Part shown: positions 17,116 through 26,583 of the stretch, piece after piece
Layout of the letters: every line of letters starts with the position of its first letter
How positions within the stretch are numbered: the stretch's first letter is position 1
Assembly: GCA_900498245.1 (NCBI GenBank)
Contig: LS998015.1
Location: 132,380-196,379 of the forward strand
DNA length: 64,000 nt
Source: Candidatus Zixiibacteriota bacterium
GTDB lineage: Bacteria > Zixibacteria > MSB-5A5 > GN15 > PGXB01
Direction: 5' to 3'
Notes under the pieces: model-generated
The model's input: only the letters and a program-made list of their open reading frames with translations
The model's database searches: none
Told to the model about the DNA's origin: nothing
Position numbers and translations under genes: made by a program

Positions 17116-18057
17116 TTACACTAAATTATCAAGTGTAAGTGTCTCCACATCTCCTCGCATTGCGGTTGTCGGGAGACAACGCAAATAGGTCGCGGTCATG
17201 CGGATATCGCGATGCCCCAATAGCTGTTTAAGTTTGGCTATGTCACTCCCATTGTTAAGCAGATTGACTGCAAAGGTATGCCTAAGCTGGTGCAAATGAA
17301 AATTTACCCGGGAGGATTTGCGGATGGTTTCCACTAGGTGCTTCAATCCATTGGCTGTCAGTCCCCCATCATAATTAGAGGAAACAAACAAGAATGGTGT
17401 TGCCAGTTTTCTTTGATATCTCTCGATAAAATATTCACGGAGGATCTTTGAAAGTTCTAAGGAAATTGGGATTATTCTGCGAAGACGAGATTTAGAAGTC
17501 TCAGCGCGGACGGTTAATTCTCGACGCTGCAGATCGACATCCATTACTTTAAGATTAAGCAACTCCCCTTTCCGCAACCCTGTGTAAAGAAATGTGGAAA
17601 AAATGGCAATATTGCGCTTCTGGAGGAAATTGTCGAAAAACATGGCGCTCATGGCCAGGGCCCCGAACACCTTTTCAATTTCTTGCCGAGTAAGATATTT
17701 CCGGTCTTCATACTGCACATCAGGATAGTCCATGAGTGTCAAGGGATTTGTCTTAATATGCTTATGATTTTCCAGCCACTTGAAGAATCTGTTCAATTTG
17801 CTCCTATATGTGGCAATAGTGGATTTTCTCACGCCCACTTTTTTAATCCCCCGCCCGACCATTCTTGTTCGCGTTTCAAGACGCCGAAAAAACTCAGTCA
17901 ATGTTGCAGGAGTAACATCTTTCATGGATATGCCGGCCATGACCTGGCATAACAAAAAAAAGCTCTGTTCGTATCCCCGCAAGGTATCTCGGGATAATCG
18001 CGTTGAATAACGCTGTTCCTTTAGGAATCGTTTGTGGAGTTCTTTCAATTCAGGCAT
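17116..18057 (-). CDS. Tyrosine recombinase 3 (XerC/D-like)
   Basis: 313 residues, a different subfamily from recombinases 1 and 2. Core-binding domain ~1-110; catalytic residues R162 (YTGLRKGEL), H256 and R259 (HQLRHTFA), H282 (LGHRDI), Y291 (TATYLRC). Its promoter carries the TTGCC-N6-GGCAA box shared with three XRE regulators and the annealing-protein operon, so its expression is probably tied to theirs. A C-terminal relic of a close homologue is at 15284. Confidence 0.9.
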   Translation of the reverse strand: MPELKELHKRFLKEQRYSTRLSRDTLRGYEQSFFLLCQVMAGISMKDVTPATLTEFFRRLETRTRMVGRGIKKVGVRKSTIATYRSKLNRFFKWLENHKHIKTNPLTLMDYPDVQYEDRKYLTRQEIEKVFGALAMSAMFFDNFLQKRNIAIFSTFLYTGLRKGELLNLKVMDVDLQRRELTVRAETSKSRLRRIIPISLELSKILREYFIERYQRKLATPFLFVSSNYDGGLTANGLKHLVETIRKSSRVNFHLHQLRHTFAVNLLNNGSDIAKLKQLLGHRDIRMTATYLRCLPTTAMRGDVETLTLDNLV

Positions 18058-18084
18058 AATAGACCATCAAGAATGGCATCTTAC

Positions 18085-18129
18085 AGAATACAAATCTTAA
18101 CAAAGTTGCTCAATTGCCGAGTTAGGCAA
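18085..18129 (-). promoter_or_regulatory. Promoter of recombinase 3 with TTGCC-N6-GGCAA box
   Basis: Minus strand: inverted repeat 18114-18129 flows into -35 TTGAGC (18108-18113), 17-base spacer, -10 TATTCT (18085-18090). The box touches the -35 exactly as in the four other copies. Confidence 0.65.
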
Positions 18130-18750
18130 CCTTCTAAATTTACCTGTGGAAATCGCTATTGCAGGAACATAATCAAAATCGAAGTTTGATCCACCCTTCA
18201 AAAGGCATGTAAAAGTCGTCCAAATAATACGAAATACCCATGGCGCCACATTTTATTATTATTCAAAGTCTTAAAATAACTTCAGGGCAGCCGGGAAAAT
18301 AATGATTGGGGACTCATTTATCCAAAATATGTGTCGATGTATATTTACAAATTCGATTGTGAGGGTTTGGATGAATCTCACCTGGCAGTTTCCTAGCCCC
18401 CTCTGCCATGGTTCATCCTGCCCTCTAATAATATATTTATTCCTCTTCCATTGCCGCTCGAAACTGGTTAGAACAATCGGAAAGGACCTTAAACTGGCCC
18501 ATTATGCGAAAACAATGACTTATTTAGGGTGATTTGCTAGTCAAGAAACAAATCTTTGATAAGGCAGGATCGAACTTAATCCTGAGAGACGAAATTCTAC
18601 AAATCTCTACCCAAAAATCGTTCTCATATCTCGAAAAACAACCACTTCGTCCGGACTGGTGCTCCAGGCTGGATCTTGTTAGAACTTTTTTCAGCCAAAG
18701 CCGAGAAGAGGTGGATATCCCTTTATTGGAAGTAAAAGAGTAGGTACAAA
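18130..18750. other. Intergenic region with hairpin box copy 2 and a gene relic
   Basis: The hairpin TGGCAG...CTGCCA at 18383-18408 with flank to 18430 repeats the box at 9354. At 18534-18743 (+) a TTG-started frame encodes an 69-residue peptide with SYLEKQ....DW and LVRTFF; a similar string (DWTLVAEVRTFF) is encoded at 43714-43811 after a stop codon. Both look like 3' ends of the same lost gene type. No confident gene. Confidence 0.4.
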
Positions 18751-18978
18751 TTAACTAAAATTATTTTCAGAAATATTCTGATCAAAGGAAAATAATTCTT
18801 CAATGGGCAGTCCTGTCACTTGACTGGCTTTAATTGCCCAGGTTATATGTGGCCGAGTCTGTCCCCCTTCCCAACGGGATAATGACTTAACAGAACAATC
18901 TATTAATTTGGCTAAATCCTTAAGTTTCAGGTTATGTTCCTTTCTATAGATATATAGAGGATGATTGGGTCGATTTAT
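18751..18978 (-). CDS. XRE-family regulator, paralogue of 27745-27987; start codon doubtful
   Basis: HTH protein: HPLYIYRKEHNLKLKDLAKL...SVKSLSRWEGGQTRP, Cro/CI type. The only upstream in-frame start (TTG at 19017) is itself the -35 box of the promoter, so it cannot be the translation start. The paralogue starts with ATG at the aligned position; here that codon is ATA (18976-18978). Either an AUA/AUU start is used or the gene has recently lost its start. Regulates, presumably, itself through the box at 19018-19033. Confidence 0.55.
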   Translation of the reverse strand: MNRPNHPLYIYRKEHNLKLKDLAKLIDCSVKSLSRWEGGQTRPHITWAIKASQVTGLPIEELFSFDQNISENNFS

Positions 18979-18989
18979 AGGTACAATAC

Positions 18990-19033
18990 AATATAGCAGT
19001 ACCCTAGGATTTGGCAATTGCTGAAGTAGGCAA
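18990..19033 (-). promoter_or_regulatory. Promoter with TTGCC-N6-GGCAA box (XRE 18751)
   Basis: Minus strand: box 19018-19033 (one arm reads AGCAA), -35 TTGCCA (19012-19017), 16-base spacer, -10 TATATT (18990-18995). The spacer shares the string GGGTACTGC with the promoter at 27998-28041. Confidence 0.65.
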
Positions 19034-19123
19034 GTTTTTGTTGATAACTTATTCGTAATAGTTAAGACTTAATCTGACATTTGGATAAGGAAATCTATAA
19101 GTTTTATTGGAGGAATATTAAAG

Positions 19124-20194
19124 ATGCCGACGGAGCAGAAAATAATCAAGAATAATCTAGGGGTTTTGGAATTGGCTCGGCAGTTGAGGAATGTATCTTA
19201 GGCCTGAAAGATAATGAGTTTTCCTGTGATAGTTATTATAGATTCAAGAAATTGCATGAGCGGGACTTGAGACAGCTTTAGCCGACATCGGCCGCAGGAA
19301 GCCGATATTTAAGAATCGGGTGGCGCCAGAAGTGGAGAAACCGATGACCGGACCGGCGAAAGACAATCCGGCCTTTGATCAGCTGCGGGTAGCCAACGAA
19401 TTGAAGAAGGGCAGAATTTTCATCTCCCCGGCCGGTGTCCGATGCGTTTGGTTAAGGCATGATCTGGGGAAATTACAGAAACACCTGAAGGCTTTGGAGG
19501 CGAAGATGGCTCAGGAGAATTTGATATTGACCGAGTCGCGGCGGGTCTCCAAGGCGAGGAAGAAGGCCGAGGCGGAGGAATGCGGTGAGATTGAGATAGA
19601 GCCATTCGGGTTATCTGGGAGCACAGGAAACGTTCTATGTGGGGACCCTACAGGGAGCGGGAAGGATTCACTAGCGGATTTTCATCGACACCTACACCAA
19701 AGTAGCCTTTGCTAAGCTTTATGACGGCAAGAATGCATTGGCAGCAGCCGACCTTTTAATGACCGGGCAATTCCCTTTTTAGAGGGAGCTGAGATTCCGC
19801 TCTTGCGCATCTTAACCGATCATGGGACGGAGAACTGCGGCAATCGTGATTATCATGAGTATCAGCTTTGGCGGACTATTGAGCGGATCAATCACGGCAA
19901 GATCAAAGCCTGTCATCCCCAATCCAATGATATCTGCGAGAAGTTCCACAAGACTATTCTAAATAAATTCAATCAAGCAGCATTCAGAAAGTAAGTCTAT
20001 GGAACCTTTGATGAGTTACAGGCTGATCAAGATATTTGGCTTCTGGAATATAATGAGAAGCGTTGCCACATGGGTCAATACTACTTTGGGAAAACACCCA
20101 TACAGACCTTCATCGATTTGATGGACATGGCAATAAAGAAAATGCCAAATTCGCATTTACAGACAGAAAATCAAACAACGGACGTGTCAATTAA
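19124..20194 (+). pseudogene. Decayed IS481-like transposase
   Basis: From an ATG after GGAGG the frame reads MPTEQKIIKNNLGVLELARQ and continues, through several stops and frameshifts, with recognisable pieces in order: a DSYYRFKKLHE-like HTH segment, NPAFDQLRVANELKKGRIFIS, LRILTDHGTENCGN (rve catalytic region), HPQSNDICEKFHKT, and YFGKTPIQTFIDL near the end. This is the order of IS481-type DDE transposases. The gene is clearly inactive. Terminal repeats were not identified. Confidence 0.85.
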
Positions 20195-20300
20195 AGTACC
20201 AACTATTACATACAAATATTCCGCAATCCCAAGTCAATAAGATTTATTCGAAGAATTACGCTAAGCCAATTGACAATAAGTTAACCACCGGAACGCCGTC

Positions 20301-21791
20301 TTATTTCTTTATTGTCCATATTAGGACTATAAGGCTGGTTATTATTGTCATCAGCAATGTCAAAAATGCAACTATATCTGAAGCTGGAGTCGCTGAAATT
20401 GAAAGTTTAAATACCCCTAAGAGATGCCCAATTGTTGGGCCTAATATCAGACCAGACAAGATAACAGAAAGCGTTGCAATAGACCTTTTCAATCCAGAAA
20501 CATCCTCATTCAATTTGATTCTTTCGCTCTCTTTCTTGTCTCTCTCCATCTCTGCAAGCATTCGTTTACCCCGCTCAATTGTAGTGTTAGCTTGAGAGGC
20601 CCATACTACATCATCGTATAACTCCAGCATTGGCCGTTCTGCAAGCTCCCAATGCTCATAAACTTCTTCTAGAGCGAAGCAATAAAATATTGTTAGAAAC
20701 ATAGTATGCATCAAGCTGCCATCCACAAATACTTGTTTCTCATCGCACGTCCATCTCAAGGCCCGAAATACTATCGGTGCCTCTGGAGTCTCCCGCAACA
20801 AATAAGATGCCCTGATATATGCATATAAACATCTAAACGTGTCTACGTGAGTACCCCATTCACCATTAATTTGATGCGTTTCGAGATAACGTAATCCACC
20901 CATTACAGCAATACGCATTGCAGTTGCTTGATCTGGTTCAATGAGATCTTTGAGTTTTCCGGCAATTGTTTCAATAGGACAGATGGGCGTTCCATGAAAG
21001 CTCGCGTATGCATATGCTAAGGCCTCAATAACTTCTGCAGTTTGAAAGTAGTTGCCCCAATAATATAGCACATCTTCCCGATCAACATTTGCTGAACGAC
21101 TCCTCCCGTCTCCGCCACTTTTTTCAACATCTGCCTCTTTAAGCAAATACCTAACTATATCAGCCTCTAACGGCACCCTACGCGGTTTGGCTCTTCTGGA
21201 TAGGTACCCTGCATGTTCAGCTTTCTTAAGCAATGGCATATGATATGCACGCATCATTACAAGAGTAATAAGTATCTGTGCTACATCACATGCCCCGAAA
21301 GGAAATTTTACATCTGTTTCCCAAATGTCAAATCTGTGTGCCAACCAATGCAATGCACCCTCGACGGTTCTTTCGATTTCAGCTTGTTTTTTATCCGCGA
21401 ATTCGCTGGGACAAGCGCGTAATGCTGTTAGTAAACCTCGAATTACAACTGAGGTATCCCAGGTAACACCTTCCCATGTACATATCTCACCCAATATTGG
21501 ATCATTAATCCACTTTGCAGATGCAAGCAAACGATTTGCTGTTTCGCCAATACGGGTAACAATTTGGCTACAAAGAATCGATTCTTCCTTGTGTTGTTCT
21601 AAGATATGCCTAGTCCAAGTCAGAAATTCTATGCTTAGAGCAGCTTCCCAATTACTATTACATGCAAGCGCTAATACTCCAGTAGGTTGAGAACCCACCA
21701 ACCATTTTGCGGCATCCAATATCTGCTTTGTGCGGAGATTATTTTGAAGTGATTCATTGAATTGCTTAAAAGGAATTGGTTCTACTCGCAT
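20301..21791 (-). CDS. Alpha/alpha-toroid protein with two C-terminal TM helices
   Basis: 496 residues. Residues ~20-370 are helical with spaced GxW-type turns (EGVTWDTSVVIRGLL, NGEWGTHVDTFRCLYAYI, GALHWLAHRFDIWETD), the pattern of six-hairpin toroids such as terpene cyclases and prenyltransferases. No clear DDTA or DxDD catalytic acid is seen, so cyclase activity is unproven. A KRMLAEMERDKKESER coiled segment leads to two membrane helices at the C-terminus (IATLSVILSGLILGPTIG and IVAFLTLLMTIITSLIVLI). Last gene of a four-gene minus-strand set with a radical SAM protein and aldehyde dehydrogenase, 26 bases after its neighbour. Confidence 0.6.
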   Translation of the reverse strand: MRVEPIPFKQFNESLQNNLRTKQILDAAKWLVGSQPTGVLALACNSNWEAALSIEFLTWTRHILEQHKEESILCSQIVTRIGETANRLLASAKWINDPILGEICTWEGVTWDTSVVIRGLLTALRACPSEFADKKQAEIERTVEGALHWLAHRFDIWETDVKFPFGACDVAQILITLVMMRAYHMPLLKKAEHAGYLSRRAKPRRVPLEADIVRYLLKEADVEKSGGDGRSRSANVDREDVLYYWGNYFQTAEVIEALAYAYASFHGTPICPIETIAGKLKDLIEPDQATAMRIAVMGGLRYLETHQINGEWGTHVDTFRCLYAYIRASYLLRETPEAPIVFRALRWTCDEKQVFVDGSLMHTMFLTIFYCFALEEVYEHWELAERPMLELYDDVVWASQANTTIERGKRMLAEMERDKKESERIKLNEDVSGLKRSIATLSVILSGLILGPTIGHLLGVFKLSISATPASDIVAFLTLLMTIITSLIVLIWTIKK

Positions 21792-21817
21792 AATAGCACC
21801 TTTTCATAATGACCTTC

Positions 21818-23554
21818 TCATTTTGCGCTGAGGCTGGTCACAACTCCCCTTTCATTCATATCTATTGTCGCCAAATCTAATGTAACATTATCATCATCAG
21901 AAGGATATATATGACGGTTGCATTGCAGCTTAGTCATGCTAATATTAAAGCTACGAAGCATTTCGCGCTTCTCGTTGTTCAGCGCATCATCTGTAATGTA
22001 TTCTGCTCGGATGGAAAATCTTCCACGTGGAAGACGAATTCGTGAGAATAAGGATTTGTCATAAAGTGCTCTATCAAATATTCTAGAACCCCAAAGTAAT
22101 TCAAACTTATTCCGTACAGGGAAGAATAATCGAATAGTCCTTTTATTTGCCAAAGACGAAATGGTATCAAGCGTCAACTTGAGATCATTACAAGTTTCCC
22201 CCGGATATCCATGAAAGGCAAATAACTTATTTAGTATGCCTGAATCTGCAGAATCATTTATATTCCGTATCATTGTATGACACGTGACACCCTTATCCAT
22301 GCTATTTAATATTCTTTGCGATGCCGACTCAAAGCCCCATTCCAATACACGGCAACCTCCCTTATACCAAGTATCGAAAACATTTAGAGTAAATTCCGAC
22401 GAAAATTTTGCGTAAGACAACCATCGCACGCTGGGTATACATGTAGCAACTTCTTCAGCAATTGCCGTTCCCAATTCAACTGGCAATGCATCATCGGTGA
22501 AATGAAATAATTTTATGTCATGTTTCTTATAAGCAGAAACCATGTCATTTACAACCTGTTTTGTAGGTCTTAACATGTGCTGACTATATGTTTGCCAATG
22601 AACACAAAAGCGACACCTCGCCCAGGAACATCCCCTTGATGCTTGGACAGGGAGAGCAGGCACGAGATAAAGGCTGAGAGGCATGACGGAATAATCCGGC
22701 GCTCCTGTTTCTTGCGGAGCTTGATACCGCAATTGAGAATGACAAAGTGAATGGTTAGTTCGATAATAAAGATTTGGGGTATACCGAATTGCTTCGTTGC
22801 GGTCAGCAATTGACTTAAGCAACATGGGCAATGTCTCCTCTGCCTCCCGCGTCAAGACAAAATCTATCTGTGAATAACTTAATAAATACTGTGTAGGAAA
22901 TTTTGTGGGGTCAGGGCCTCCTATTACAATAGGAATTCTGAATTCCTTCTTTATTCTTTCCGCCAAATACATTGAAAACTGTCGCTGTATGTCCAATATT
23001 GACAAACCAATTAACTCTGGCTTTAAACGCGATATTTGTTCCAAAACTCCTGTTATCTCTTCTTCTATAGGATCCACGTCGCATGTAATGGAGAATATCC
23101 ATGGGCATGCTAAATACAAATCTATAATATTGTGTAGACAACGTGAGACATGAAATACGCCCAGGATAGAGTTAAAGCCAACCTCGCTCTTCATTTGCTC
23201 CGCATATTGTCGACTTAACATAGCATCGCGTGCTTTGGCAATATCTTTAAGTGAACAGCCAAGCGATTCCAGGTGCATTAGCCACTCAATCATCAATACG
23301 GCTCGCTGCTGAATCAGAGAATTTGAAAATAGTCTTCTTGCCAGAAACGGTAGTATGGAAGTCCTTAATGCCGATAGCCATTGCTCCGTCATTAGCCGAT
23401 AGCGAATTGTCGCATTCAAGTCGAAAGCGACCGATTTGTAGCCAGACGCTCTAAGAGCGCCAGCCAAGACCGGAATTGCCAAACCTGGATAATCAACGTT
23501 CTTATTTGGACACGTTATGAGAACAATTCTGGTTTCAGCAGAATTCAACATCAT
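21818..23554 (-). CDS. B12-binding-domain radical SAM protein
   Basis: 578 residues. N-terminal ~200 residues resemble a cobalamin-binding Rossmann domain (VLITCPNKNVDYPGLAIPVLAGALRASGY, EEITGVLEQISRLKPELIGLS, IGGPDPTKFP), though the DxHxxG histidine motif is not evident. Radical SAM core follows: QASRGCSWARCRFCVHW, with a C-x4-C-x2-C cluster site, then FHFTDDALP and EWGFESASQRIL typical of strands 2-4. These enzymes do methylations and unusual carbon chemistry. It overlaps the Cys-rich neighbour by four bases (coupled). Confidence 0.8.
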   Translation of the reverse strand: MMLNSAETRIVLITCPNKNVDYPGLAIPVLAGALRASGYKSVAFDLNATIRYRLMTEQWLSALRTSILPFLARRLFSNSLIQQRAVLMIEWLMHLESLGCSLKDIAKARDAMLSRQYAEQMKSEVGFNSILGVFHVSRCLHNIIDLYLACPWIFSITCDVDPIEEEITGVLEQISRLKPELIGLSILDIQRQFSMYLAERIKKEFRIPIVIGGPDPTKFPTQYLLSYSQIDFVLTREAEETLPMLLKSIADRNEAIRYTPNLYYRTNHSLCHSQLRYQAPQETGAPDYSVMPLSLYLVPALPVQASRGCSWARCRFCVHWQTYSQHMLRPTKQVVNDMVSAYKKHDIKLFHFTDDALPVELGTAIAEEVATCIPSVRWLSYAKFSSEFTLNVFDTWYKGGCRVLEWGFESASQRILNSMDKGVTCHTMIRNINDSADSGILNKLFAFHGYPGETCNDLKLTLDTISSLANKRTIRLFFPVRNKFELLWGSRIFDRALYDKSLFSRIRLPRGRFSIRAEYITDDALNNEKREMLRSFNISMTKLQCNRHIYPSDDDNVTLDLATIDMNERGVVTSLSAK

Positions 23555-24552
23555 TTATCCTCCACTTTATTTCTGCTGGGCGGAATGTATTGATAATCCC
23601 AGTCATGTTCAATAATAGATAACCGCTTCGCACTAACATATGCATGATAAGTTGCATCTAGAATATTGCGAATCCCGATATTCGTATGGATAAACTCGTA
23701 TGGACAATTTGCCGAAGTAACTGCTGCCTTGGGACATACAATGCAACAGCTATTATGCTCACATTTTCGACACTTTAAATATCCCTGGACTAATTCTGCA
23801 AACGTAATTGAAAACGGGCAAGACATTTCGTGAAGCCAAACAATATTATTCTTCGCTGCCAAAGTAGCTAAACATCCACCCAAGGGACAATTCATCGCCT
23901 TGATCTTTGTAAGCTGAGAAACAGCTAGACCACGTAGCAACGAAGTTAGTCCACACAAAATTCCTGGTGGCGCAGATAACCACCAAGCAGATTGAAGTGA
24001 CAAAAGATCCATTATCAAGGAAATGTCAGATTCAGCTCGGATTTCGCCAGGGTCAAGATCCCAACAAAAGGGAATATCTTCTGACATATGAATTTGACCG
24101 TCGACCAGTCTCCTAAAATTTTGTTTCATTTGGCAAAATCCCCACGTCGGGACCCCATAAGTCATAAATAGCTTCACTAAATTAATGCTTTGATCCCATG
24201 AACTATCAAGCCGGATCAATAACTGCAAAGCTTCTGCGAGAGTATCAGAATTTATTATTATATTCTGCATCTGCTGGGCAGTTTCTGGATAGAGGACAAG
24301 ATTTATCCGCGGCTCGATCCAGCCAAGGCCCATGGGATAGCGCCTTGTCATCTCAATTGCTTTGAAATATGAATTCAAATCGCTCGATTTGTCATCAATT
24401 ATTGTTATTGAACAATCAATCATTGACTTAGCCAAATACGTTTTCCTAAATTGCCGAATCATATTTTCTAATCCAAAAAGTTCTCGTGCCTGCAAGAATA
24501 ACGACCAATGCGGCAGCAAGTCTGAAGAATTATGAGTCTTCGGATTATTCAT
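23551..24552 (-). CDS. Cys-rich protein coupled to the radical SAM enzyme
   Basis: 333 residues, family not recognised. The C-terminal third has many cysteines (MNCPLGGC, EMSCPFS, CRKCEHNSCCIVCPKA, SANCPYEF), a SPASM-like pattern that could hold auxiliary Fe-S clusters. The N-terminal part could be a degenerate TIM barrel without the SAM-cluster motif. Starts after GGAGAGG and overlaps the next gene by ATGA. By context, a partner or substrate-handling subunit for the radical SAM protein. There is no precursor-peptide gene visible in the 157-base gap upstream. Confidence 0.6.
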   Translation of the reverse strand: MNNPKTHNSSDLLPHWSLFLQARELFGLENMIRQFRKTYLAKSMIDCSITIIDDKSSDLNSYFKAIEMTRRYPMGLGWIEPRINLVLYPETAQQMQNIIINSDTLAEALQLLIRLDSSWDQSINLVKLFMTYGVPTWGFCQMKQNFRRLVDGQIHMSEDIPFCWDLDPGEIRAESDISLIMDLLSLQSAWWLSAPPGILCGLTSLLRGLAVSQLTKIKAMNCPLGGCLATLAAKNNIVWLHEMSCPFSITFAELVQGYLKCRKCEHNSCCIVCPKAAVTSANCPYEFIHTNIGIRNILDATYHAYVSAKRLSIIEHDWDYQYIPPSRNKVEDK

Positions 24553-24709
24553 TCACCTCTCCATTGTGATTGCACTAAGTCTTTGATTTCATTATTCTCA
24601 TTCTATGCCTATTCTTATGGTAATGACCAATTGATTCAAAACATATTGTTGTTCACTGAAATTTCCATTATTCGAAGAAAATGGCAATCCCCACTTTAAT
24701 TCTCCATAA

Positions 24710-26185
24710 TCAATATGGATACCACCATGGCCGCCGCGTATCTTTATTGAAATCTACACTTATATGTGTAAATCCTGAATAATCAAACAATGAATGATAA
24801 GACAGTTCTTTGCTAGTGCCACTTTTCCTAAATCCGCCCCATGGCCCTGCTGGAAAGGCAACATTTACATCATTAATCCACACCATACCGACCCGGATGC
24901 GCTTTGTCATCTCAAATGAATTTGCTAAAGAACGAGTCCAAATCGAAGCGCCTAGGTCATAATCGCTATCATTCGCAACTTCTAATGCTGCAGTTTCGTC
25001 ATCGACGATCATAATGGGGGCAACCGGCCCAAAAGTCTCTTTATTCCATACCTTCATATTCGACGTAACCCCGGTAATGATTGTAGGCTCAAAGAAGAAA
25101 CCATTTGCCAGCCCATGTTTATGTAATTGCTTTCCTCCATGCAATATTGTTCCGCCGTGCTTGACGGCGTCTTGAATATGTGCCTCGACCTTTTGCATTT
25201 GCTTTAGGGATATAAGAGGACCCATATCAATGCCTTTTGACATACCATACCCTATTCGCAACTCTGAGGTTTTTTTCACGAATAACTCAATGAAATCTGC
25301 CGCAATGTTCTTCACGAGGATTATCCGTTCTGCTGATGTACATACCTGACCGCAATTTGTGTAACTTCCCCAAACAGCTCCACTCGACGCAAGATCTAAG
25401 TCGGCATCGCTGCATACAATAAAAGGGTCCTTTCCTCCTAGCTCCATTAGCAACTTGGTCGGTCTACCAATGGACATTGATGCAATTTCTTTCCCGGTTT
25501 CCATGCTCCCCGTAAACGAAATACAATCGGGGCAATGTTTAATTGCAGCCTTGCCTACATTTGGGCCACCAGTAATGAGATTTATTACTCCAGGAGGAAA
25601 GTCACCGGAATTGAAGCACTCAATTAACATTTCAGCTACTAATGGAGAATATTCCGAAGGCTTAAGCACAACTGTGTTGCCAGCTGCAATAGCAGCGGCC
25701 AACGTCCATGCAGGAAGTTCAAAGGGATAATTCCAAGGTTTAATCGCGAGAACAACTCCCAATGGCTTATAATTAGAATAGTTAAACTTCCCTGGAAATA
25801 ATGATTCATCTACTGGATATGTCTCACCGGCCAATGCAATTGCAGCATGATCCGCGAGAAACGCAACCATGTCAGCAGTTTCTATAGCTTCAATAGCTGC
25901 CTCAGATCTTGCCTTTCCCATTTCGGTTGTAATCAATACTTCAATATCTTCTTTGCGCTTCCGGATTTCATCAGCGACGCATTTCAGCTTCTGAGATCTT
26001 ATTGATATTGGCGTCATTGACCAATTTAGAAAAGCTTTTCGCGCGAACAACATGGCATCAGCAATTTCTGTTTCTGAGGCTAGACTATAACAGCCGCAAC
26101 TTGAACCATTACCTGGGTTGATTGATTGTTCACTACGAGCAACCTCAAGCCATTGTCCGTTAATGTAAATTGATGATTTGGGCAT
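24710..26185 (-). CDS. Aldehyde dehydrogenase (NAD(P)-dependent, ALDH superfamily)
   Basis: 491 residues, full length for the family. Seen: KPWNYPFELPAWTLAAAIAAGN (cofactor/oxyanion region), FTGSMETGKEI, general-base Glu in ELGGKDPFI (~247), catalytic Cys in NCGQVCTSAERI (~280), and ETFGPVAPI. Closest in style to succinate-semialdehyde/benzaldehyde dehydrogenases. First gene of the set running through the radical SAM pair to the toroid protein, so it probably oxidises an aldehyde made or consumed by that pathway. Substrate unknown. Confidence 0.85.
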   Translation of the reverse strand: MPKSSIYINGQWLEVARSEQSINPGNGSSCGCYSLASETEIADAMLFARKAFLNWSMTPISIRSQKLKCVADEIRKRKEDIEVLITTEMGKARSEAAIEAIETADMVAFLADHAAIALAGETYPVDESLFPGKFNYSNYKPLGVVLAIKPWNYPFELPAWTLAAAIAAGNTVVLKPSEYSPLVAEMLIECFNSGDFPPGVINLITGGPNVGKAAIKHCPDCISFTGSMETGKEIASMSIGRPTKLLMELGGKDPFIVCSDADLDLASSGAVWGSYTNCGQVCTSAERIILVKNIAADFIELFVKKTSELRIGYGMSKGIDMGPLISLKQMQKVEAHIQDAVKHGGTILHGGKQLHKHGLANGFFFEPTIITGVTSNMKVWNKETFGPVAPIMIVDDETAALEVANDSDYDLGASIWTRSLANSFEMTKRIRVGMVWINDVNVAFPAGPWGGFRKSGTSKELSYHSLFDYSGFTHISVDFNKDTRRPWWYPY

Positions 26186-26583
26186 TTGATAATCTCCTTA
26201 ATAGGGCATTTCCCTAAAATCTCAATAAATTTGCAGACATTTCGAACAAAATAATATTTTTCCATTTTGTGTGCAGCATTCTATAGAGTTTCGAGCGAAT
26301 CCCCCCCGGTCAATATCTGTTTTGGACTGTGATCTACACGAAATTCGATTCGCCTCCATTTTTCCCGATTATTATAGTCAATTTTGTTCACCTTGTCAAT
26401 TGACTTATTATAAAATATTTGCAATACTTTTGAAATATCATGACTAAGCTTGCAATAATATGCCGTTTTCAAAGGAGGTCATTGATTTTATTTCGTCATG
26501 TTTTCTTCTTGTCATAATATTAAAGAACATTATGAACTCCTAAATTACGGTTGAAATATTATTGATAAGGGAGTGGTGGCTCG
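26186..26583. other. Divergent intergenic region
   Basis: Separates the minus-strand cluster from the plus-strand GNAT gene. On the plus strand AAAGGAGGTCA at 26471 precedes a TTG-started frame of 11 codons ending in TAA, a possible leader peptide or nothing. AT-rich; no other structure seen. Confidence 0.35.

Noticed and set aside
24553-24709. Search for a RiPP precursor peptide beside the radical SAM genes
   Set aside because: Only frames of about ten codons without ribosome sites were found.
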